A stretch of DNA of 64,000 bases. Source: Heterorhizobium halophytocola. GTDB taxonomy: Bacteria > Pseudomonadota > Alphaproteobacteria > Rhizobiales > Rhizobiaceae. Shown piece by piece: positions 42,857 to 51,003 of this stretch. Under the pieces are notes generated by a model. It ran no database searches. It saw only the letters and a list, made by a program, of their open reading frames with translations, and was not told the DNA's origin. Position 1 is the stretch's first letter. Every line of letters starts with the position of its first letter. Made by a program: the position numbers and the translations under genes. The stretch is from positions 62,001-126,000 of the forward strand of contig NZ_JAGGJU010000008.1 in NCBI RefSeq assembly GCF_017873095.1, read 5' to 3'.

Positions 42857-44062
42857 ATGACAACAGTGGACGCAGGGCGCGGCCTATCCCGCATCGTGCT
42901 CGGCGCAGGCCTGGTGCTGATTGCCTTCAATCTGCGGCCGATCTTTTCGAGCTTCTCCAGCCTGCTGCCCGAATTGCGCTCGGAACTCGGCCTTTCGGCT
43001 GCAACGGCCGGGCTGCTGACCACCCTGCCGGTGGTCTGCCTTGGTGCCTTTTCGCCGCTCGCACCCCGGCTTGGCCAGCGGTTCGGGCAGGAGCGCACCC
43101 TTCTGGCCGTGCTCCTGTTGCTGGCGCTGGGAACGGCCCTTCGTGGTGCCCTTTCGCTGCCGCTGCTCTTCCTTGGCACCATGCTCGCCGGAGCCTGTAT
43201 CGCGGTTGGCAATGTGCTGCTGCCGGCGCTGGTCAAGCGGGATTTCCCCGACAGAACGGCGCTGATGACCGGGCTCTATACCATGGCGCTGTGTGGCGGT
43301 GCGGCAGCCGCGGCAGGGCTTACCCTGCCGCTGCGTGATCTCGTCGGCGGCTCGCTCGGCTGGGCACTCGGCCTCTGGGCGCTGCCGGCGGTGCTGGTCG
43401 CGCTGATCTGGCTGCCGCAGGTCTTCGGCGAAGGGTCCCATGGCCGCAGCCGTCGCGTCAGGATCGTCGGCCTCTGGCGCGACCGTCTGGCCTGGCAGGT
43501 CACGCTGTTCATGGGACTGCAATCGGCGCTCGCCTATTGCGTGTTCGGCTGGCTGGTGCCGATCCTCAGGGAGCGCGGCATGGACGGCGTCCATGCCGGT
43601 GCTCTGGTGTCCATGTCGGTCATGGTGCAGGGGATCTCCTGCATCTTCGCACCGCAGATCGCCGTGCGCATGCGCGATCAGCGGTTGATCAACGTGTTGA
43701 TGGCGGCGGCGGCTGCCATTGCCCTGATCGGTCTGCTTTTCGCCCCGCTCTGGACGGCCTGGGGCTTTGCCGTCCTGCAGGGGATCGGTCAGGGCAGCCT
43801 GATCTCGCTTGCGATGACCGCGATCGTGCTGCGCTCGCCGGATTCCGATACCGCTTCCTATCTCTCCGGCATGGCGCAGTTCGTCGGCTATCTGCTGGCC
43901 GCTGTCGGCCCGTTGCTCGTCGGCTTCATCCGCAGCTGGACCGGATCCTTCAACGGCACGGCCGTTCTGTTCTTGGCGCTCGGTTTCGGTGTCGCGCTGA
44001 ATGGCTGGGGGGCCGGCCGGGCGGCCCATGTCGAGGTCCGTCGCGTGCCCGCGGGCGTCTGA
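42857..44062 (+). CDS. MFS transporter, CynX/NimT family
   Basis: Major facilitator with about 12 membrane segments, 401 residues. The start MTTVDAGRGLSRIVLGAGLVLIAFNLRP and the LLTTLPVVCLGAFSPLAPRLGQRFG loop match the CynX/NimT branch (cyanate or 2-nitroimidazole transport), whose substrates are generally unknown. A 171-base gap separates it from the sugar operon and carries only a weak bulged hairpin near 42782-42804, so it is probably an independent unit. Confidence 0.84.
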   Translation: MTTVDAGRGLSRIVLGAGLVLIAFNLRPIFSSFSSLLPELRSELGLSAATAGLLTTLPVVCLGAFSPLAPRLGQRFGQERTLLAVLLLLALGTALRGALSLPLLFLGTMLAGACIAVGNVLLPALVKRDFPDRTALMTGLYTMALCGGAAAAAGLTLPLRDLVGGSLGWALGLWALPAVLVALIWLPQVFGEGSHGRSRRVRIVGLWRDRLAWQVTLFMGLQSALAYCVFGWLVPILRERGMDGVHAGALVSMSVMVQGISCIFAPQIAVRMRDQRLINVLMAAAAAIALIGLLFAPLWTAWGFAVLQGIGQGSLISLAMTAIVLRSPDSDTASYLSGMAQFVGYLLAAVGPLLVGFIRSWTGSFNGTAVLFLALGFGVALNGWGAGRAAHVEVRRVPAGV

Positions 44063-44117
44063 CACTGGCTAACGACGATCCGCTCGGCTATCGTGTCGGC
44101 GACAGACGGAGACACAG

Positions 44118-44366
44118 ATGAAACTGCAGATACTCGATCCGGCCCATCCCTTCTTCAAGCCCTTGTGGCGGCGGATCCTGACCGCGCTGTTTCCGGCGCT
44201 GTGGGCGCTGGTCGAGATATCCAACGGCCAGACCGGCTGGGCGATCGCCTTTCTGGCTATCGCCGCCTATGCGGCCTGGGAACTGCTGATCCGCTATGAT
44301 CCGAGCCAGCACAAGGCGCCGGACACGTCCGTCCAGCAGCCGGACCGCGAGCCGGACGAGACCTGA
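44118..44366 (+). CDS. Small conserved membrane protein, 82 aa
   Basis: Unrecognised small protein. Residues 18-60 hold two hydrophobic stretches, WRRILTALFPALWALVEI and GWAIAFLAIAAYAAWELLI, followed by a polar C-terminus. A CGGAGA sequence lies before the ATG. The pattern (short amphipathic start, two helices, acidic tail) suggests a small inner-membrane protein. It lies 55 bases after the MFS gene and 6 bases from the convergent phosphoribosyltransferase stop. No function proposed. Confidence 0.65.
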   Translation: MKLQILDPAHPFFKPLWRRILTALFPALWALVEISNGQTGWAIAFLAIAAYAAWELLIRYDPSQHKAPDTSVQQPDREPDET

Positions 44367-44372
44367 TGAACC

Positions 44373-45062
44373 TCAGCCAATCGCGGTCTCGGCGATCCAG
44401 CCATTCTCGAAGCGCTTGAGCCTTGGCGTCCGGAAGGCATGCACGACCTTTTGCGCGTGCCCGGTCCATTCTGTGTCGAGCGTTCGCTTCCAGGCGTCCG
44501 TCTGGGCCATGGCGACCCCTATCACCACTGGTTCGATTCCGCAGACCTCGAGCAGCTTGAGCGCGGCGAGCAGCGATTTGCCGCTGGAGGCGACGTCGTC
44601 GACCAGCGCCACGCGCTTGCCCTGGAGCAGCGGCAGCATGCGCGGATCGACATACAGGCGCTTGACCTGATCCGGCGTGGTGATCGACGACATGGCGGTC
44701 GAAAGCGCTTCGTCGTACCAGAATTTTCGTGACGTGCCGAAGGGCACGTAACGTTGGTGGCCAAGGCATCGGGCGATGGCCGGCGCAAGCGTCAGGCCAA
44801 GCGTCGGAAGGCCGACGATCACATCCGGCGCATGGGGCTCGATCTTCTCTGCCACCTGCGCGGCCAGGACATCCTGTACCGTAAAGCTTGCCTGGTTGAT
44901 GATCAGCGATGCAAGTCCGTGGACGCCGTCCGAAAGCGCGCGGATCGGCAGTTTCAGGTGGCGGCCGTCGCTCAGGGTTGCCGGATAGAAATCGTGAAAC
45001 GGTCCCGCCGTCGCGTGGCTTTCCGCGGGATCGATCTCCTGCCAGAAGGTGTGGGGCTGCAT
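44373..45062 (-). CDS. Phosphoribosyltransferase (type I PRT)
   Basis: 229-residue cytosolic PRT. The PRPP-binding motif VALVDDVASSGKS spans residues 151-163, with the two aspartates and the GK loop. DVIVGLPTLGLTLAPAIA near residue 80 is the second phosphate-binding region and KFWYDEALS the flexible-loop area. It is longer at the N-terminus than standard adenine or xanthine PRTs and not in an operon with purine genes, so the acceptor base is unclear. Divergent from the YqaE gene across a 160-base gap. Confidence 0.82.
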   Translation of the reverse strand: MQPHTFWQEIDPAESHATAGPFHDFYPATLSDGRHLKLPIRALSDGVHGLASLIINQASFTVQDVLAAQVAEKIEPHAPDVIVGLPTLGLTLAPAIARCLGHQRYVPFGTSRKFWYDEALSTAMSSITTPDQVKRLYVDPRMLPLLQGKRVALVDDVASSGKSLLAALKLLEVCGIEPVVIGVAMAQTDAWKRTLDTEWTGHAQKVVHAFRTPRLKRFENGWIAETAIG

Positions 45063-45222
45063 GCTGGTCCTGCTGTCGCTGTTTGTTGAGGTTCTGCAGA
45101 GATTTCATTCCCGATCGGTCAATGCAATCCCGTTTCAAGGCAATATCTGACCGGAACGCCGGATCGAACGAATTGCCCTGTCGAAGCGTTTGCTATCCGA
45201 AACAGTGATTCAGGAGCCTTTC

Positions 45223-45381
45223 ATGGACGTTATCCGCATTCTTATCGCCATCATCCTTCCGCCTGTCGGCGTCTTCCTGCAGGTCGGTCTGGGCCTGCAA
45301 TTCTGGCTGAACATCCTGCTGACCCTGTGCGGCTACCTTCCCGGCATCATCCATGCTGTCTGGGTGATCATGCGGAAATAA
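45223..45381 (+). CDS. YqaE/Pmp3-family small membrane protein
   Basis: 52-residue proteolipid of the YqaE/Pmp3 family, with two membrane spans. The signature IIAIILPPVGVFLQVGL-type region is present, followed by the second helix FWLNILLTLCGYLPGIIHAVWVI. CAGGAG is spaced before the ATG. Family members are widespread stress-associated membrane proteins; a precise role is not established. It is monocistronic. Confidence 0.88.
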   Translation: MDVIRILIAIILPPVGVFLQVGLGLQFWLNILLTLCGYLPGIIHAVWVIMRK

Positions 45382-45386
45382 CCCCC

Positions 45387-45406
45387 CGGTTCGACGCCGA
45401 AACCGG
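45387..45406 (+). terminator. Stem-loop after the yqaE-like gene
   Basis: CCGGTTCG pairs with CGAAACCGG across ACGC, with one bulged A, six bases after the stop. No T-run follows; probably a transcript-end hairpin of the small gene. Confidence 0.4.
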
Positions 45407-45578
45407 CGGCTGAAAGCCGGGTCGGTTGCCGTCAACCTGTGGCCTGGCCCGCGCTTCCGCAGGCGTGAATGCATGTCTCCGGCAAATTCGACATTGTCTC
45501 CGGCCTTCCGAAATGCCAATCTTTTTGCGCTGCGCCATGGCCCCTGGCCCGCGCCACCAAAGAGGGAACATTTCGCCG

Positions 45579-47102
45579 ATGATGCCAGTGCTGTTTTCAA
45601 GGTCGCCGGTTCGCAAGCTGCTTTTGGGGCTCGCCTGCACCGCGTCCACCATTCTTCCCGCAACCACGGCTGCGCTGGCTGCGGGACGCGACCTGACCCT
45701 CGGCATGGCGATCGAGCCGGCCGGGCTCGACCCGACGATTGCAGCACCGGTCGCCATCGGTCAGGTCACCTGGCAGAATGTCTTCGAAGGCCTGACGACG
45801 ATCGACCGCGACGGCAAGGTCGAGCCGCAGCTCGCCAAGAGCTGGGATATTTCCGAAGACGGCAAGACCTACACATTCCATCTGCAGCAGGGCGTCACGT
45901 TTCATGACGGCGAGGCGTTTGACAGTTCTGTCGCCAAGGCGTCCCTCGACCGCGCGCGCGGTGCCGACAGCGTCAACCCGCAGAAGCGCTATTTTGCCTC
46001 CATCGACACTATCGAGACGCCGGACGCCAACACGCTCGTCCTCAAGCTGACCCAACCGACCGGCAGTCTTCTCTACTGGCTGGGCTGGCCGTCTTCGGTC
46101 ATCGTCGGGACCAAGAGCGCCGCGGATGACAAGGTGACCCCGATCGGCACCGGTCCGTTCAAGTTCGTGAGCTGGGCCAAGGGCGACAAGGTCGAGCTGG
46201 AAGCCAATGCCGACTATTGGAACAAGGACGTCAAGCTCGGTCTTGACCACGTGACCTTCCGCTTCATAGCAGATCCGCAGGCCCAGGCCGCGGCGCTGAA
46301 GTCCGGCGATGTCGATGCCTTCCCGGAATTCGGCGCGCCGGAGCTGATGGACAGTTTCAAGGGCGACGACACGCTGACGACCGTTATCGGCAATACGGAA
46401 CTCAAGGTCGTCGCCGGCATGAACAATGCCCGCAAGCCCTTCGACGACAAGCGTGTGCGCCAGGCCCTGATGATGGCCATCGATCGCCAGACCGTCGTCG
46501 ATGGTGCCTGGAACAGCCTCGGCACGCCGATCGGGAGCCATTATACGCCGAACGATCGCGGTTATGTCGATCTGACCGGCACTTATGCCTATGACCCTGA
46601 AAAGGCCAAGGCTTTGCTGGCGGAAGCCGGCTACCCGAACGGCTTTACCTTCACCATCAAGACCCCGCAAATGGCCTATGCGCCGCGCTCGGCGCAGGTC
46701 ATGCAGGCCATGTTCGCCGAAATCGGTGTGACGATGAATATCGAGCCCACCGAATTCCCGGCCAAGTGGGTCCAGGACGTGTTCAAGGGCACCGACTACG
46801 ACATGACCATCGTCGCCCATGCCGAGCCGATGGACATCGATATCTACGCCCGCGATCCCTATTACTTCAACTACAAGAACCCCGACTTCAACGCCGTGAT
46901 GGACAAGATCCAGGCGACCGCCGATCCGGCAGAGCAGGACACGCTCTATGGCGAGGCCCAGAAGATCCTGGCGGACGACGTGCCGGCGCTCTACCTCTTC
47001 GTCATGCCGAAACTCGGTGTCTGGAACGCCAAGCTGAAGGGCCTTTGGGAGAACGAGCCGATTCCTTCCAATGTGCTGACCGAGGTGCATTGGGAAGAGT
47101 AA
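45579..47102 (+). CDS. Peptide-type ABC importer substrate-binding protein
   Basis: SBP family 5 protein, 507 residues. Basic-hydrophobic signal peptide about residues 1-35, ending AALAA before GRDLTLGMAIEPAGLDPT. Landmarks: NVFEGLTTIDRDGKVEPQLAKSW and RKPFDDKRVRQALMMAIDRQTVV. The double ATG at 45579/45582 follows AGAGGGA; earlier in-frame starts would mask the signal peptide. It heads an operon with two permeases, two ATPases and an amidase, so an amide or small peptide is a reasonable ligand, not proven. Confidence 0.87.
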   Translation: MMPVLFSRSPVRKLLLGLACTASTILPATTAALAAGRDLTLGMAIEPAGLDPTIAAPVAIGQVTWQNVFEGLTTIDRDGKVEPQLAKSWDISEDGKTYTFHLQQGVTFHDGEAFDSSVAKASLDRARGADSVNPQKRYFASIDTIETPDANTLVLKLTQPTGSLLYWLGWPSSVIVGTKSAADDKVTPIGTGPFKFVSWAKGDKVELEANADYWNKDVKLGLDHVTFRFIADPQAQAAALKSGDVDAFPEFGAPELMDSFKGDDTLTTVIGNTELKVVAGMNNARKPFDDKRVRQALMMAIDRQTVVDGAWNSLGTPIGSHYTPNDRGYVDLTGTYAYDPEKAKALLAEAGYPNGFTFTIKTPQMAYAPRSAQVMQAMFAEIGVTMNIEPTEFPAKWVQDVFKGTDYDMTIVAHAEPMDIDIYARDPYYFNYKNPDFNAVMDKIQATADPAEQDTLYGEAQKILADDVPALYLFVMPKLGVWNAKLKGLWENEPIPSNVLTEVHWEE

Positions 47103-47132
47103 GCGTTCAATGCCCAGCGGACATAGATCGCC

Positions 47133-47159
47133 TGCGTTCCGAGGGGGAGGGGACGCAGC
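47133..47159 (+). promoter_or_regulatory. Stem-loop after the binding-protein gene
   Basis: Nine pairs including one T-G wobble (47133-47141 with 47151-47159) close a nine-base purine-rich loop in the 88-base gap to the first permease. Weaker than the others but in the same place. Confidence 0.45.
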
Positions 47160-47190
47160 CGAGGTCCGGGGCGGCTGAAGGGTTCGGTCT

Positions 47191-48141
47191 ATGCTGGCAC
47201 TCCTCCTCAAACGGTTCGGCAGTCTTGTTCTGACACTGCTTGCGGTGTCGGCCGTGATCTTTGCCGTCATGTCTGTACTGCCGGGCGATCCGGCGGCAAT
47301 CATGCTCGGCACATCTGCCAGCGCCGATACGCTGGAGGCGCTGCGGCGCGAACTCGGCCTCGATCAGCCGATGATCCTGCGCTATTTTTCCTGGCTCGGC
47401 GGCGTGCTGACCGGCGATCTCGGCAATTCCTATACCTATGGCGTGCCCGTTGCCGGGCTGATGGCCGACCGGCTGATGGTGACGATCCCGCTGGCGCTGA
47501 TGGCGATCGTCATCTCGATCGCCATCGCCATTCCGCTCGGGGTGCTCTCCGCGGCCCGGCGCAACAGCCTCTTCGATCATGTGGCCGGCTTCTTCTCGCA
47601 ACTGTTCATCGCGGTCCCGGCCTTCTGGGTGGCGCTGATCCTGATCCTCGTCTTTTCCATATCCCTTGGCTGGTTTCCCTCCGGCGGGTTTTCCGGCTGG
47701 AGTGCGGGCTTCTTCAAAGGGCTCGGTGCGCTTCTGCTGCCGGCCATTGCGCTTGGCCTGCCGCAGGCCGGCGTGCTGACGCGGGTGGCACGCTCTTCCG
47801 TGCTGGAAGTCCTGAACGAAGATTTCGTGCGCACGGCCCGCGCCAAGGGTCTGACCCGCAGTGCTGCTCTCTGGCGTCATGCGGTGCGCAATGCGCTGGT
47901 CCCCGTGGCGACCATCCTGGGGCTGCAATTCACCTTTCTCGTCGCCGGCGCCGTGCTGATCGAAAACGTCTTCAGCCTGCCGGGCCTCGGACAGCTTGCC
48001 TACAAGGCGCTCACCCAGCGCGACATCATCGTCATGCAGGACGTCGTGCTGTTCTTCGCCGGGCTGGTGATCATCGTCAATTTCCTGGTCGACCTCTCCT
48101 ATCTGCTGCTCGACCCCAGACTGCGGAGCGGCAGCCGATGA
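47191..48141 (+). CDS. Peptide-type ABC importer permease (DppB-like)
   Basis: 316-residue permease. The start MLALLLKRFGSLVLTLLAVSAVIF and SVLPGDPAAIMLGTSAS are the family entry; the cytoplasmic loop is FVRTARAKGLTRSAALWRHAVRNAL and the C-terminal periplasmic part VLIENVFSLPGLGQL. Its stop overlaps the next permease start as ATGA. Together with that gene it forms the importer channel. Confidence 0.9.
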   Translation: MLALLLKRFGSLVLTLLAVSAVIFAVMSVLPGDPAAIMLGTSASADTLEALRRELGLDQPMILRYFSWLGGVLTGDLGNSYTYGVPVAGLMADRLMVTIPLALMAIVISIAIAIPLGVLSAARRNSLFDHVAGFFSQLFIAVPAFWVALILILVFSISLGWFPSGGFSGWSAGFFKGLGALLLPAIALGLPQAGVLTRVARSSVLEVLNEDFVRTARAKGLTRSAALWRHAVRNALVPVATILGLQFTFLVAGAVLIENVFSLPGLGQLAYKALTQRDIIVMQDVVLFFAGLVIIVNFLVDLSYLLLDPRLRSGSR

Positions 48142-48983
48142 GCGGACAAGGCGGCATGGTCAGACTGGCGATACGCCGACCCGCGCTGACGATCGGCGCG
48201 GTGGTAACGATCGCGCTCGTCGCGCTCGCCCTGCTCTCGCTTGTCTGGACACCGCTGCCGCCGGCCAAGATGCAGATCATCCACAAGCTGCAGCCGCCGC
48301 TCGCCTTCGGCCTGCTCGGCACCGACCAGTTCGGCCGGGACATTGCCTCGATGCTGATGGCCGGCGCTTGGAATTCCCTTTCGATTGCCGTCACCGCCGT
48401 CACCCTTGGCGCCAGCTTCGGCACGCTGCTCGGCGTCACCGCTGCGGCGCGCCGCGGTGTTGCCGAAGCCCTGCTGATGCGGGTCAACGACGTGGTGTTT
48501 GCCATTCCGCCGATCCTCTCGGCGATGATGCTGGGTGCCCTGCTCGGAACCGGACGCTGGACGGCGATCATTGCCATTGCGGTGTTCATGGTGCCGGTCT
48601 TTGCCCGCATCACCGCCGGCGCTGCCCTGCAGGTCTGGTCGCGGGACTATGTGCTGGCGGCCCGCGCCGCCGGCAAGGGCAAGGCGCGGATCACGCTCGA
48701 CCATGTTCTGCCCAATATCGCCAACCAGATCATCGTCCAGGTGACCATCCAGCTCGGGCTGGCGATCCTCACCGAGGCGGGCTTAAGTTTCCTCGGCCTC
48801 GGCCTCGCCCCGCCGGCCCCGACCTGGGGCCGGATGCTGGCGGATGCGCAGACCTATATGTCGGCCGCCCCCTGGCTGGCACTGGTGCCGGGCCTGGCGA
48901 TCGCCGTGACCGTGCTTGGCTTCAACATGCTGGGAGACGGATTGCGCGATCTCCTCGATCCGCGGGAAGGGGGGCGCGCCTGA
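48138..48983 (+). CDS. Peptide-type ABC importer permease (DppC-like)
   Basis: 281-residue permease. LLGTDQFGRDIASMLMAGAWNSL is the DppC landmark, followed by the cytoplasmic loop YVLAARAAGKGKARITLDHVLPN and the typical ending LGFNMLGDGLRDLLDPREG. The stop TGA shares its last base with the ATG of the ATPase gene (TGATG), so all subunits are tightly coupled. Confidence 0.9.
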   Translation: MSGQGGMVRLAIRRPALTIGAVVTIALVALALLSLVWTPLPPAKMQIIHKLQPPLAFGLLGTDQFGRDIASMLMAGAWNSLSIAVTAVTLGASFGTLLGVTAAARRGVAEALLMRVNDVVFAIPPILSAMMLGALLGTGRWTAIIAIAVFMVPVFARITAGAALQVWSRDYVLAARAAGKGKARITLDHVLPNIANQIIVQVTIQLGLAILTEAGLSFLGLGLAPPAPTWGRMLADAQTYMSAAPWLALVPGLAIAVTVLGFNMLGDGLRDLLDPREGGRA

Positions 48984-49972
48984 TGTCGGAAACCGGAACA
49001 CCGCTGCTGCGCATCCGCGACCTGCAGATCGCCATCCGCACGGGGGCGGGCCATTCGGTACCTGTGGTCAGCGACATGGCCTTCGACCTGGCAGCCGGCG
49101 AGACGCTGGGCATTGTCGGTGAGTCCGGCTCCGGAAAGTCGCTGCTGTCGCTCGCCATCATGGGGCTCCTGCCGGCCGTGGCGGTGCCCGCGGGCGAGAT
49201 CGCGCTGGAGGGGGAAAACCTGCTGCGCGCCGGAGAGGATCGGCTTTGCCAGATCCGTGGACGCCGTATCGGCATGATTTTCCAGGAGCCGCTGACGGCG
49301 CTCAACCCGGCAATGACGGTCGGTGACCAGATTGCCGAGGGCCTTGTCTGGCATGGCGGGCTCAGCTGGACGCAGGCCCGCGGGCAGGCGGTCCGACTGC
49401 TCGACCAGGTCCGCATTCCAGACGCCAGGGCGAGAGCGAAAACCTATCCGCATGAAATGTCGGGCGGCCAGCGTCAGCGGGTGGGGATCGCGATAGCGCT
49501 TGCCCAGAAGCCGGCCCTGATGATCGCCGACGAACCGACGACGGCGTTGGACGTCACCGTCCAGGCAGAGGTGCTCGACATACTCGACGACCTGACGCGC
49601 GAATACGAAATGGCGCTGATCCTCGTCAGCCATGACCTCGGCGTCATCGCGCGGATGTGCGAGAGAACCGTCGTCATGTATGCCGGACGGCGGATGGAGG
49701 AAGGACCGACGCGCGATGTTCTGACGGCGCCGGCCAATCCCTATACCCGTGCGCTGCTGTCGGCGATGCCGCGCCGCGTCACCGATGCCGATCGGCTGGC
49801 GACCATTCCCGGCAATGTCCCGGGCTTCGGCGATCTGCCGCAGGGTTGCGTTTTTTGCGATCGCTGTCCGGAGCGCTTCGAAGCCTGTTCCAAGCATGAG
49901 CCGGCCTGGATGGTGCGGGATGGACGCGGCCAGCGCTGTCTGAAGGCCGAGGGCATGGGGGCAGAGCGATGA
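48983..49972 (+). CDS. Peptide-type ABC importer ATPase (DppD-like)
   Basis: 329-residue ATPase. GESGSGKSLLS is Walker [18 protein letters not shown] the signature and LMIADEPTTALDVT Walker B. The C-terminal oligopeptide-transporter extension has the cysteines CVFCDRCPERFEAC plus C323, a pattern that in DppD-type subunits can hold an Fe-S cluster. The longer open frame upstream lies over the permease; the ATG at 48983 is used. It overlaps the next ATPase start by four bases. Confidence 0.9.
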   Translation: MSETGTPLLRIRDLQIAIRTGAGHSVPVVSDMAFDLAAGETLGIVGESGSGKSLLSLAIMGLLPAVAVPAGEIALEGENLLRAGEDRLCQIRGRRIGMIFQEPLTALNPAMTVGDQIAEGLVWHGGLSWTQARGQAVRLLDQVRIPDARARAKTYPHEMSGGQRQRVGIAIALAQKPALMIADEPTTALDVTVQAEVLDILDDLTREYEMALILVSHDLGVIARMCERTVVMYAGRRMEEGPTRDVLTAPANPYTRALLSAMPRRVTDADRLATIPGNVPGFGDLPQGCVFCDRCPERFEACSKHEPAWMVRDGRGQRCLKAEGMGAER

Positions 49973-50961
49973 CGGCACCGCTTCTCGATGTGCGGCTGTT
50001 GACGCGCGATTATCTCAGCCACCAGCTGTTCGGCAAGCCTCGGGTCAATCGGGGCCTGGATGAGGTCAGCCTTTCGGTCAGCCCCGGCGAGATCTACGGC
50101 GTGGTCGGCGAGAGCGGCTGCGGCAAGTCCACGCTTGCCCGCCTCGTCATGGCGCTCGACCGCCCGACCTCCGGCCAGGTGCTGTTCGAAGGCGAGGACC
50201 TGTTTTCTTTGTCGGAGGGCGCGTTGAAGCGCAGGCGCCGCGATTTCCAGATGGTGTTTCAGGACCCCTTCGGCTCGCTGGACCCGCGCATGACCGTCGA
50301 GCGCATCGTCGCAGAACCGCTGCATGTGCTGGCGCCAAGGCCGACGCGGGGCGAGATCCGCGAGCGCGTTGCCGCCATGCTGGACAGCGTCGGCCTCAGT
50401 GCCGATCAGATGCAACGCCACCCGCATGCGTTTTCCGGCGGCCAGCGCCAGAGGATCGCCATCGCCCGGGCGCTGATCACCGAGCCGAAGCTGGTGGTCG
50501 CCGACGAGGCCGTTTCGGCGCTCGATCTTTCGGTGCAGGCGCAGGTGCTGAACCTTCTGATGGATCTGAAGGAGAAGCGCGGCGTCACCTTTCTGTTCAT
50601 CACCCACAATCTGGCGGTCGTCGACTGTATCGCCGATCGCGTCGGGGTGATGTATCGCGGCCGGCTGGTCGAGGAGGGGCCGGCCCATGCGGTCTTCGAA
50701 ACGCCCGGTCACCCCTATACCCGCGTGCTTGCTAAAGCCGAGCCGAGCATCCACCGCTTCGGGCGCCAGCCGACGAGCGTAAGTCCGACGGCGGTAAGCA
50801 CCCCGCCCTCCGCCGCTCCGGTGGAAGGCGGCTGCCTGTTTCGCGATCGCTGCCCGCTTGCAATCGAGCGCTGCGCGCGCGAACGGCCCGACCTGCGCAT
50901 GCTGGCGCCCGGACGCCGTGTCGCCTGCCACCGCGCCGAGGAGATGACCGCAACCACCTGA
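49969..50961 (+). CDS. Peptide-type ABC importer ATPase (DppF-like)
   Basis: 330-residue partner ATPase. [11 protein letters not shown] is Walker A, FSGGQRQRIAIARAL the signature and VVADEAVSALDLS Walker B; the C-terminal extension holds CLFRDRCPLAIERCARERP. Alternating DEPTTALD and DEAVSALD halves are as expected for DppD/DppF heterodimers. The amidase gene follows after 42 bases. In the other peptide importer of this window both halves are fused. Confidence 0.9.
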   Translation: MTAPLLDVRLLTRDYLSHQLFGKPRVNRGLDEVSLSVSPGEIYGVVGESGCGKSTLARLVMALDRPTSGQVLFEGEDLFSLSEGALKRRRRDFQMVFQDPFGSLDPRMTVERIVAEPLHVLAPRPTRGEIRERVAAMLDSVGLSADQMQRHPHAFSGGQRQRIAIARALITEPKLVVADEAVSALDLSVQAQVLNLLMDLKEKRGVTFLFITHNLAVVDCIADRVGVMYRGRLVEEGPAHAVFETPGHPYTRVLAKAEPSIHRFGRQPTSVSPTAVSTPPSAAPVEGGCLFRDRCPLAIERCARERPDLRMLAPGRRVACHRAEEMTATT

Positions 50962-51003
50962 ATACCCGATCCTCCCCTTTTCATCCCCCCACGAGGCATT
51001 TGC

